NCBI RefSeq assembly: GCF_038237375.1
Contig: NZ_CP151273.1
Coordinates: 496,001-560,000, forward strand
Length of the DNA: 64,000 bases
Reading direction: 5' to 3'
Source: Alcaligenes sp. SDU_A2
GTDB lineage: Bacteria > Pseudomonadota > Gammaproteobacteria > Burkholderiales > Burkholderiaceae_B
Within the stretch, counting starts at the first letter, position 1, and every line of letters starts with the position of its first letter. Position numbers and translations under genes: made by a program. Positions 35,737 to 43,247 of this stretch are shown here, piece after piece. Below the pieces are notes generated by a model. The model did no database searches, was not told the DNA's origin, and was given only the letters and a program-made list of their open reading frames with translations.

Positions 35737-36995
35737 GCGGTTTCCTTGCTGCTGATGCGCTCGATCTGCGCGCCCACGGCCTGGAGCTTGGCTTCCATGC
35801 GGTCGTAGCCACGGTCCAGGTGGTAGATGCGCTCGACCGTGGTTTCGCCGCGTGCCGCCAGGCCGGCAATGACCAGGCTGGCCGAAGCCCGCAGGTCGGT
35901 TGCCATGACGGTGGCACCGGTCAGGTAGGGTACGCCTTTGACCACGGCCATGTGGCCGTCGATGTCGATATGCGCGCCCAGGCGGTTCAGTTCCTGGACG
36001 TGCATGTAGCGGTTTTCGAAAATGGTTTCCACGACGGACGATGTGCCATCGGCCATCGTGTTCAGGGCCATCAACTGGGCCTGCATGTCCGTGGGAAAAC
36101 CGGGGTATTCGCTGGTGCGGAAGTTGACCGGCTGGGGGCGGCCCTGCATGGAACCTTTGATCCAGTCTGGTCCGGTTTCGATGTGCAGGCCGGCTTCGCG
36201 CAGCTTGTCCAGTGTGGCACCCATGGCCTGGGCGTCGGTATTGCGCAGGACCAGTTCGCCGCCGGTTGCGCCTACGGCGCACAGAAAGGTGCCGGCTTCG
36301 ATGCGGTCCGGGCAGATGCGGTGTTCGGCCCCGTGCAGGCGTTCCACGCCGTCGATGACGATGCGGTCGGTGCCGTGGCCTTGAATGCGCGCGCCCATTT
36401 TGATGAGCAACTCGGCCAGATCGATGATTTCCGGTTCGCGGGCGGCGTTCTCCAGAATGGTCTGGCCCTCGGCCAGCACCGCCGCCATCATCAGGTTTTC
36501 CGTGCCGGTGACGGTGACCATGTCGGTGCGCACGACCGCCCCGCGCAGGCGCTTGGCGCGCGCGTTGACAAAGCCGTGCTCGACGTGGATTTCCGCGCCC
36601 ATGGCCGCCAGCCCTTTGATGTGCTGGTCGACCGGACGCTGGCCGATGGCGCAGCCTCCGGGCAGACTGACGCGCGCTTCTCCGAAGCGGGCCAGCAGCG
36701 GGCCCAGCACCAGAATGGAGGCGCGCATGGTTTTGACCAGTTCGTAGGGCGCTTCCAGGCTGGTGATGTTGGCTGCATTCAAGGCCAGGGTGCCGTTGCG
36801 CTCTTTCTTGACGCCCAGTTGGCCCAGCAGCTTCAGGGTGGTGTCGATGTCGCGCAGGCGTGGCACATTGTCCAGCACCACGGTATCGGCGGTCAGCAGG
36901 CTGGCGCACAGAATGGGCAGGGCGGCGTTTTTGGCGCCGGAGACGGAGATTTCGCCGTTCAGGCGTTGGCCGCCCAGGATGCGTAGTTTATCCAT
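35733..36995 (-). CDS. murA: UDP-N-acetylglucosamine 1-carboxyvinyltransferase
   Basis: A 420-residue enzyme that adds enolpyruvate to UDP-GlcNAc, the first committed step of peptidoglycan synthesis and the fosfomycin target. The catalytic Cys115 is present in [15 protein letters not shown], so the protein should be fosfomycin-sensitive. [21 protein letters not shown] is the typical N-terminus. Overlaps the BolA-family gene by 8 bp and hisG by 4 bp. Confidence 0.97.
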   Translation of the reverse strand: MDKLRILGGQRLNGEISVSGAKNAALPILCASLLTADTVVLDNVPRLRDIDTTLKLLGQLGVKKERNGTLALNAANITSLEAPYELVKTMRASILVLGPLLARFGEARVSLPGGCAIGQRPVDQHIKGLAAMGAEIHVEHGFVNARAKRLRGAVVRTDMVTVTGTENLMMAAVLAEGQTILENAAREPEIIDLAELLIKMGARIQGHGTDRIVIDGVERLHGAEHRICPDRIEAGTFLCAVGATGGELVLRNTDAQAMGATLDKLREAGLHIETGPDWIKGSMQGRPQPVNFRTSEYPGFPTDMQAQLMALNTMADGTSSVVETIFENRYMHVQELNRLGAHIDIDGHMAVVKGVPYLTGATVMATDLRASASLVIAGLAARGETTVERIYHLDRGYDRMEAKLQAVGAQIERISSKETA

Positions 36996-37236
36996 TCGGA
37001 TTGGCCTTGTATTCGTCGGGGGTCAGGGTGCGCATGGACAAGGCGTGGATCTCGGCCTTCATGCGATCGCCCAGTGCTTTGTAGACCAGTTGGTGGCGGG
37101 CGATCAGGCGCTTGCCTTCAAAGGCGGGGCTGACGATCAGGGCTTCGAAGTGTGAGCCGTCGCCGTCCACGTGCAGGTGTTCACAGGGCAGGTTGTCGGC
37201 AATGTATTGGCGTACTTGTTCGGGGGTCGGCAACAT
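36988..37236 (-). CDS. BolA/IbaG family protein
   Basis: An 82-residue protein with the BolA fold ([26 protein letters not shown] start and a conserved [13 protein letters not shown] segment). The linkage to mla genes and murA matches IbaG of enterics, a BolA paralogue that binds monothiol glutaredoxins and iron-sulfur clusters. It is encoded between an ABC-2 permease and murA and overlaps murA. Confidence 0.93.
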   Translation of the reverse strand: MLPTPEQVRQYIADNLPCEHLHVDGDGSHFEALIVSPAFEGKRLIARHQLVYKALGDRMKAEIHALSMRTLTPDEYKANPNG

Positions 37237-37241
37237 GGGGA

Positions 37242-38099
37242 TCAATTCCGTAATTTGTAGCCTGATGCGAGCAGGCGTAGCGAAATCAGGCACAGCACTG
37301 CAAAGACGCCGGCGACGACGGCAAAGCTGAACCAGGGGGAGACGTCCGAAGCGGCGAAAAAGCCGTAGCGGAAACCATCGATGGTATAGAAGAGCGGGTT
37401 CCAGTGCGAGACAGTCTGCCAGAAAGGCGGCAGGCTGTGGATGGAGTAGAACACGCCGGACAGAAAGGTGGCCGGCATGATCAGAAAGTTCTGGAAGGCG
37501 GCCAACTGGTCGAATTTCTCCGACCACAGGCCGGCGATCAGGCCCAGCGTGCCCATGATCCCGCAGGACATCACGGCAAAGACGAGAATCCACAGCGGAT
37601 TGGCGATGGGTAACTGTACAAAGAACAGCGAAATCGCCCAGACGCACAGCCCCACGCACAGGCCGCGCGCGATGGCGGCCAGCAGATAGGCCGAAAAAAT
37701 TTCGCGGTGCGAGAGCGGCGGCAGCAGGATGAACACCAGATTGCCGGTGATGCGGCTCTGGATCAGCGAGGAAGAGGGGTTGGCAAAGGCATTTTGCAAC
37801 ATGCTCATCATCATCAGGCCGGGTATCAGGAAGGCCGTATAGGGCACGGAATCGTATACCGTGACGCGGCCTTCGAGCACATGGGCAAAGATCAGCAGGT
37901 ACATCAGCGCCGTCAGCACCGGCGCGGCAATGGTCTGGAAGGCGACTTTCCAAAAGCGCAGCAGCTCTTTGCGCAGCAATGTGGGAAAGCCCGAGCCCAT
38001 CGCCGGCTGTGCGGGCGGGGTGATGGTGCCGGGGCGCGGCGCGGCGGCATCGGTGTGTTGGGGCACGCCCCAGTGCTTGGGGGAGGCGGGCTGGTTCAT
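37242..38099 (-). CDS. ABC-2 type exporter permease (YadH-like)
   Basis: A 285-residue permease with six hydrophobic segments and the ABC-2 pattern (TALMYLLIFAHVLEGRV, then FLIPGLMMMSMLQNAFANPS, and FLSGVFYSIHSLPPFWQ near residue 205). The N-terminal 45 residues are Pro/Ala-rich and cytosolic. It pairs with the ATPase gene just upstream (overlap 4 bp). Substrate unknown; the location beside mla genes hints at an envelope lipid or glycan, which is inference. Confidence 0.92.
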   Translation of the reverse strand: MNQPASPKHWGVPQHTDAAAPRPGTITPPAQPAMGSGFPTLLRKELLRFWKVAFQTIAAPVLTALMYLLIFAHVLEGRVTVYDSVPYTAFLIPGLMMMSMLQNAFANPSSSLIQSRITGNLVFILLPPLSHREIFSAYLLAAIARGLCVGLCVWAISLFFVQLPIANPLWILVFAVMSCGIMGTLGLIAGLWSEKFDQLAAFQNFLIMPATFLSGVFYSIHSLPPFWQTVSHWNPLFYTIDGFRYGFFAASDVSPWFSFAVVAGVFAVLCLISLRLLASGYKLRN

Positions 38100-38887
38100 A
38101 GGGCCACTCCCATTTTTCCTTCGTTGTGCATGATGCGCACGAATGCGTCCTCCAGGTCGGTGCCGCCGGCACGCTCCATAATGGCCTGGGTGGTGTCCAG
38201 GGCAACGATGTGGCCGCTTTTGAGCATGGCCAGACGCCCGCACAGGGCTTCGGCTTCTTCCAGGTAGTGCGTGGTCAGCAAAATGGTGTGGCCTTGCTGA
38301 TTCAGGCGGATGATGAATTCCCACAGCGTGCGGCGCAGGTCCACGTCCACGCCGGCGGTCGGTTCGTCCAGGATGATGACGGGCGGGCGGTGTACCAACG
38401 CCTGGGCAACCAGCACGCGGCGTTTCATGCCACCGGACAGCGCGCGCATATTGGCGTCGGCTTTGTCGGTCAGGGCCAGGTTGGCCAGGATTTCGTCGAT
38501 CCAGTCGTCGTTTTTTTTCAGGCCGAAGTAGCCCGATTGCAGACGCAATGTCTCGCGCACGGTGAAAAACGGATCGTAGACGATTTCTTGGGGGACCACG
38601 CCCAGCGAACGGCGCGCCTGCTGATACTGGGTGCGCACATCGTAGCCACAGACGCTGACCTGGCCGCTGCTCGGTTGGGTCAGACCGGCCAGCATGGAAA
38701 TCAGGGTGGTCTTGCCGGCACCGTTGGGGCCGAGCAGGCCGAAAAACTCGCCTTGCTCTATCGTCAGGCTGACCTGATCGACGGCCAGAAAGCCGGTGTC
38801 GGGATTGGGAGAGGAAAACAGGCTTTTCAAGCCCCGGGGCCGGGACGCAAAGCGTTTGCTGACGTTATCGAGTTTAAGGGCGGACAT
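38096..38887 (-). CDS. ABC exporter ATP-binding protein (YadG-like)
   Basis: A 263-residue ATPase: Walker A GPNGAGKTTLISMLAG near residue 50, signature LSGGMKRRVLVAQALVH near 150, Walker B VIILDEPTAGVD and the switch His in LLTTHYLEEAEALC. The start MSALKLDNVSKRF (38887) is preferred over an ATG 60 bp upstream. It partners the ABC-2 permease downstream. Confidence 0.95.
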   Translation of the reverse strand: MSALKLDNVSKRFASRPRGLKSLFSSPNPDTGFLAVDQVSLTIEQGEFFGLLGPNGAGKTTLISMLAGLTQPSSGQVSVCGYDVRTQYQQARRSLGVVPQEIVYDPFFTVRETLRLQSGYFGLKKNDDWIDEILANLALTDKADANMRALSGGMKRRVLVAQALVHRPPVIILDEPTAGVDVDLRRTLWEFIIRLNQQGHTILLTTHYLEEAEALCGRLAMLKSGHIVALDTTQAIMERAGGTDLEDAFVRIMHNEGKMGVAL

Positions 38888-39079
38888 GGCGTTTACGGTT
38901 GGCCTGACGCAAGTATGCAAAGCGCCGCCCAGGTGTTCCTGTGGCAAAAGCCGGGCTGGCGCAGATACGCCTGCCCGGTGGCGGCGGTGGTCAGGCTGTT
39001 TATTATAGGGTACGACTCTGGTCTGATTATAGGCTCATGACCAGAGTGTGCCTGTGGCAGCCGCCTGCCGTGCCGTCTG
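38888..39079 (-). other. Gap where mlaB would be expected
   Basis: A 192-bp stretch between the ABC ATPase gene and mlaC with no gene; it is too short for the roughly 90-residue STAS-domain protein MlaB often found here. No clear terminator seen. Confidence 0.5.
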
Positions 39080-39739
39080 TTACTGGTTTTGCTTGTTCAG
39101 CGCCTGGATCAGGCCATCGATGCCGGTCTGCTCGATTTGCTGAGAGAACTGGTTGCGGTAGTTCTGGATCAGCCAGATGCCTTCCACATTCAGGTCGTAG
39201 ATTTTCCAGCCGTCGGATGTTTTTTCCAGGCGGTAGTCCACGCCGACGGGCGCGCCGTTGGCCTGGGTCAGCGAGGAGCGCACGACCACGTCGTCGGCAT
39301 TGGCATCGCCACGGAAAGGCAGCATGTTCAGCAGGGTCTTGTCGTCCACGCGGGACAGTGCGCCGCTGTATGTGCGCACTAGCGTGCCCTTGAAGGCGTC
39401 GGTCAGTTGCTGGCGCTGTTCTGGGCTTGCCTGGCGCCAGTAGCGGCCGGCAGCCAGGCGCGTGGTTTTTTCCAGATTGACGTAAGGCAGAATGTATTGG
39501 TCGACGGCATGCATGATGGCGCTGCGATCGCCGTTGCGAATGGCATTGCTGTCCTTGACGACTTGCAGGGCTTTGTCGCCCACTGCTTGCACAAAGGCGT
39601 TGGGAGCGGCTTTGGGGTCCACGGACTGGGCCTGGGCGACGGTATGCAGGCACAGTGCCAGAACGGCGCATACGGCCAGAAGCCAGGTGAACATGCGGGA
39701 CTGCAAAGCAGTCCCGCCAGCGGCGGGACGTAGGTTCAT
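39080..39739 (-). CDS. mlaC: Periplasmic phospholipid-binding protein MlaC
   Basis: A 219-residue periplasmic shuttle of the Mla system carrying phospholipids between the outer membrane MlaA complex and the inner membrane MlaFEDB complex. A signal peptide covers about residues 16-38 (ends AQA). The family's YILPYVNLEKTTRLAAGRYW and QRQQLTDAFKGTLVRTYSGAL segments are clear. Two Met codons near the start are possible; ATG 39739 gives a long n-region, ATG at residue 16 gives a more ordinary signal. Follows mlaA. Confidence 0.94.
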   Translation of the reverse strand: MNLRPAAGGTALQSRMFTWLLAVCAVLALCLHTVAQAQSVDPKAAPNAFVQAVGDKALQVVKDSNAIRNGDRSAIMHAVDQYILPYVNLEKTTRLAAGRYWRQASPEQRQQLTDAFKGTLVRTYSGALSRVDDKTLLNMLPFRGDANADDVVVRSSLTQANGAPVGVDYRLEKTSDGWKIYDLNVEGIWLIQNYRNQFSQQIEQTGIDGLIQALNKQNQ

Positions 39740-39780
39740 GCAAAAAACTCCAGATTCAGGAAAAAGGGTCGGACCGTGTG

Positions 39781-40563
39781 TTATTCGTCGGCATCCGAGT
39801 AATCGGGCAGCGTCTGTTCGGCGCTGTCGCCGGCGCGACGCGACTGGACCATGCTGTTGCGACGTTGCAGGTAAGCGTCGCGGATGAAGCTGTAGCGGTC
39901 AAGGGCGATGTCGTTAACAAGTTTTTCTGCGTCCAGCAGTCCGGCGCGCGCGTCCACGGCCCACAAGCCCATGAGGCTGTTGCGCACAGGAACGTCGCGG
40001 ATGGCCATGATGGGGCCGGTGGACGAGAAGCCTTCAAAGAAGCTGGTGCCGCGCGCGGCGGCATCGCGAACCGTGCTGGGGCCAAGGAAAGGCACGACGA
40101 TGTATGGTCCGGGCTTGATGCCCCATACACCCAGGGTGACGCCGAAATCGTTTTCGATGCGGCGCGAACCGTTCATGGACGCGACGTCGATACAGCCTCC
40201 CAGCCCCATGGTGGAGTTGAACAGCACACGGCCCAGCGTGTTGAAGAAGTCGATGTGCTCGCCCTGCAAAAAGCTATTCACTGCGGACCAGGCATCGGCC
40301 ATATTGTTGAAAATATTGCTGACGCAGGTGCGCACAGGTTTAGGCGTAAGAGCCGTATAGCCTTCGGCGATGGGCTTGATGAGCGCGCCGTCCACATTGT
40401 CGTTAAAGGTCTGGATGCCGCGGTTCATGCCTTCCCAAGGATCGTTGGGGTTGGGGTGGGGCACGCTGGCGCAACCCACGGCCAGCACAGCTGTCGTGCT
40501 GATCAGGCCCAGGCGGGCAGCGCGGGGCAGCGCGAAGGAGCGGCGATTTGCAGTTGTAGTCAT
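39781..40563 (-). CDS. mlaA: Outer-membrane lipoprotein MlaA (VacJ)
   Basis: A 260-residue lipoprotein with a lipobox ending LAVGC (Cys31). NPNDPWEGMNRGIQTFNDNVD is the MlaA signature, followed by donut-forming helices. It removes misplaced phospholipids from the outer leaflet. Unlike in E. coli, where it is encoded elsewhere, it lies inside the mla operon between mlaD and mlaC, as in other Burkholderiales. Confidence 0.95.
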   Translation of the reverse strand: MTTTANRRSFALPRAARLGLISTTAVLAVGCASVPHPNPNDPWEGMNRGIQTFNDNVDGALIKPIAEGYTALTPKPVRTCVSNIFNNMADAWSAVNSFLQGEHIDFFNTLGRVLFNSTMGLGGCIDVASMNGSRRIENDFGVTLGVWGIKPGPYIVVPFLGPSTVRDAAARGTSFFEGFSSTGPIMAIRDVPVRNSLMGLWAVDARAGLLDAEKLVNDIALDRYSFIRDAYLQRRNSMVQSRRAGDSAEQTLPDYSDADE

Positions 40564-40598
40564 GATGTTAAGTCTTGTATTGAGCGGCGGGCGGCGCT

Positions 40599-41081
40599 TC
40601 AGTTCTTTGAGTCTTGGCCGCCTTCTTTGGCGGCGGAGCTGTAGAGGAACTTGCTGATCAGCTCTTCCAACACCACGGCACTTTGCGTATAGGCAATAGT
40701 ACCGCCGTTTTGAAGGTCTTTGTCGTCGCCGCCGGCCGTCAGCCCAATGTACTGTTCGCCCAGCAGGCCGGAGGTCAGGATCGAGGCCGATGTGTCGGCC
40801 GGGAATTTGTACTGATCGTTCATGTCCAGGGTGACGACGGCTTTGAAGTCCATATTGTCAAAGCTGATGGCACCGACACGTCCCACCACGACGCCGCTGG
40901 CCTTGATGGGCGCGCGCGGCTTCAGGCCGCCTATATTGTCGAATTTGGCCGAGACCTGGTAGGTCTGCTGGGTCAGCGAAAACGTGCTGAGGTTGCCGGC
41001 GCGCAGGGCCAGGAATGCCAGTGCGGCCAGGCCCAGAAAGACGAACAGGCCAACCCAGAAATCGGTTTTCTCGCGATTCAT
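40599..41081 (-). CDS. mlaD: MCE-domain protein MlaD
   Basis: A 160-residue inner-membrane protein with one N-terminal helix (FWVGLFVFLGLAALAFLALR) and an MCE domain (YQVSAKFDNIGGLKPRAPIK, then GVVVGRVGAI and LLGEQYIGLTAGG). It forms a hexameric ring on the MlaFE complex. Encoded between mlaE and mlaA. Confidence 0.96.
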   Translation of the reverse strand: MNREKTDFWVGLFVFLGLAALAFLALRAGNLSTFSLTQQTYQVSAKFDNIGGLKPRAPIKASGVVVGRVGAISFDNMDFKAVVTLDMNDQYKFPADTSASILTSGLLGEQYIGLTAGGDDKDLQNGGTIAYTQSAVVLEELISKFLYSSAAKEGGQDSKN

Positions 41082-41102
41082 AACTGAGCGTTTCCTAAAT
41101 AA

Positions 41103-41888
41103 TTAACTGAACATAAGGGCGGTTAGCAGGAAGTCCGTGCCCAGCACCGCCAGCGCGCCGCTGACGACCGTGCGGGTGGTGGCGCGCGAGACGCCTTCGG
41201 GGGTGGGCTTGGCGTTCCAGCCCATATACAGTGCAATCAGGGTCACGATAATGCCAAAGACCACGCTTTTGATGAAGCCGTTGAGCACATCGTCGATGAC
41301 ATCCACGCCGTTTTGCATCTGGGACCAGAACGAGCCGGCATCAATGCCTATCATGAGTACACCGACGACGTAGCCGCCCAGAATGCCCACCATGGAGAAA
41401 ACGGCGGCCAGAATAGGCATGGCAATAATGCCGCCCCACAGGCGCGGCACCAGTAGGCGGCGCAGCGGGTCCACGGCCATGACTTCCATGGCGGCGATCT
41501 GTTCGCCGGCTTTCATCAGGCCGATCTCGGCGGTCAGCGAGGTGCCGGCGCGGCCCGCAAACAGCAAGGCGGTGACCACCGGCCCCAGTTCGCGCACCAG
41601 CGACAGGGCCACCAGCAGGCCAAGCGCTTCTTCGGAACCATAGCGGTTCAGGGTGTAGTAGCCCTGCAGGCCCAATACGAAGCCGACGAACAGGCCGGAT
41701 ACGGCGATGATCAGCAGCGAATAGTTGCCAATGAAATGAATTTGTTGCGAAACCAGGCGTGGCCGCTGCCAGAGCAGCGAGGAGCGCGCCAGCAGGTTGA
41801 CCAGCAAGCGGCTGAAGGCACCCAAGCCGAAGATGCTGTCGCGTATGGCTGCCCCCATGGAGGCGATGGGACGGGTGAGCAGATTCAT
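41103..41888 (-). CDS. mlaE: Lipid ABC transporter permease MlaE
   Basis: A 261-residue permease of the MlaE family with five or six helices. LGLQGYYTLNRYGSEEALG near residue 75, LVRELGPVVTALLFAGRAGTS near residue 95 and EIGLMKAGEQIAAMEVMAVDP are diagnostic. Overlaps mlaF by 4 bp. Confidence 0.96.
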   Translation of the reverse strand: MNLLTRPIASMGAAIRDSIFGLGAFSRLLVNLLARSSLLWQRPRLVSQQIHFIGNYSLLIIAVSGLFVGFVLGLQGYYTLNRYGSEEALGLLVALSLVRELGPVVTALLFAGRAGTSLTAEIGLMKAGEQIAAMEVMAVDPLRRLLVPRLWGGIIAMPILAAVFSMVGILGGYVVGVLMIGIDAGSFWSQMQNGVDVIDDVLNGFIKSVVFGIIVTLIALYMGWNAKPTPEGVSRATTRTVVSGALAVLGTDFLLTALMFS

Positions 41889-42709
41889 GAGTGCGTCGTC
41901 CGGTTTTTGAGCCAGGCTTCGAAGGCCGGGGTGACGGGGTAGTTGAAGGCGATAGGGCCGTCCGGTTCGCCGTGCAGAAACTGCCGCACATACGGATCGG
42001 CGGATTCGCGCAGTTGGGCGGGTGCGCCCTGGGCGATAAGCCGCCCCTGGCCCACGATATAGACCTGGTCGGAGATGGAGAAGGACTCGGGTACATCGTG
42101 GGTGATCAGCACCGACGCGCAGTTCAGGCGGTCCGTCAGGTTGCGGATCAACTGCGCGGTAATACCCATGGAAATCGGGTCTAGCCCGGCGAAGGGCTCG
42201 TCGTACAGAATCAGTTCGGGTTCCAGCACAATGGCGCGCGCCAGGGCCACGCGGCGCGCCATGCCCCCGGATATTTCGCTGATGCCCAGGTGGGCAGCGG
42301 CGCGCAGGCCCACGGCATTTAATTTATCTAGAACGCGTTCTTGTATCTGTGCTTCGGAAATGCGGGTGAGTTCGCGCAAGGGAAAAGCGACGTTCTCGAA
42401 TACGTTCAGGTCGGTAAATAAGGCACCTTGCTGGAACAGCACGCCCATGCGCTGGCGGGTGCGACGTAATTGTTCGCCGCCCAGTTGGGCCATATCCTGG
42501 CCAAATGCCATGACCACGCCTTTCTGGGCTGTGATCTGGCCGGTTGCGGCGCGCAGCAGTGTTGTTTTTCCGGAACCCGAGCCGCCCATCATGGCAACGA
42601 CCTGCCCTTTGTGCACCGACATGGAGATGTCCGACAGCACAGTAAAGGACCCGTAGCCCAGCGAGGCGCAGTCCAGTTTTAGTACGGCTTGGTCAGTATT
42701 TTCGGCCAT
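41885..42709 (-). CDS. mlaF: Lipid ABC transporter ATP-binding protein MlaF
   Basis: A 274-residue ATPase energising lipid movement: Walker A GGSGSGKTTLL near residue 40, signature EISGGMARRVALARAIV near 150, Walker B LILYDEPFAGLD and the switch His in LITHDVPESF. It is the first gene of the operon mlaF-E-D-A-C. Confidence 0.96.
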   Translation of the reverse strand: MAENTDQAVLKLDCASLGYGSFTVLSDISMSVHKGQVVAMMGGSGSGKTTLLRAATGQITAQKGVVMAFGQDMAQLGGEQLRRTRQRMGVLFQQGALFTDLNVFENVAFPLRELTRISEAQIQERVLDKLNAVGLRAAAHLGISEISGGMARRVALARAIVLEPELILYDEPFAGLDPISMGITAQLIRNLTDRLNCASVLITHDVPESFSISDQVYIVGQGRLIAQGAPAQLRESADPYVRQFLHGEPDGPIAFNYPVTPAFEAWLKNRTTHS

Positions 42710-43247
42710 TGGGCGGGCAAGGTCGGGGAAATGGACCTGCCATTGTACCGTCTGCTGTCTGTTCAGCTCAATGTAAACGCGTTCAATCCATACTGTCAGG
42801 CACCCGCCAAGCGCGGCTTTCCAGTACCTTGTTTGAAATATCGGAGAATAAAAAAATAAATAGAAATTAAATAAAAAGCAGAAAAAAATAATTAGAAAAA
42901 AAAGATCGGGGCGTGTTTTTCATGGGGGGAGAAGAGTGTAAGGCTGGCTTGTAAAGGTAAACTCAAATGGGTGGAAAACGCTTTTAATTGATTGAAATAA
43001 AAGAAATTGAAACTATTGTTTGAATTTTCCGTGGCTTGCGATTAAGTAGGATTTTGAGATGAAAAGGCGCACGGCATGGCCATCGGATGGACAGCATTTG
43101 ATTTGAATCCAGCTTTGTTTAAAAATTAAAGAAACAAGATGCTTGAAAAGCGGATTCAGCGTGTACGATTATTGGGTTGCTGCGCAGCGCAGAGCGTCCG
43201 CTGTCGCGTTCCACGGCGCAGAGTCCTGGTTTTTTGGAGACGAAGCT
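42710..43247. promoter_or_regulatory. AT-rich divergent promoter region between mlaF and the beta-oxidation operon
   Basis: A 538-bp non-coding stretch. Bases 42835-43140 are strongly AT-rich (long runs of A on the plus strand near 42850-42905), in sharp contrast to the flanking genes. The region must hold promoters for both operons. No hairpin, gene or clear operator was found. A GGAGA Shine-Dalgarno-like site lies just before the ATG at 43248. Confidence 0.5.

Noticed and set aside
35737-36909. Apparent long N-terminal extension of HisG
   Set aside because: This stretch is an out-of-frame reading of murA; HisG begins at 35736.
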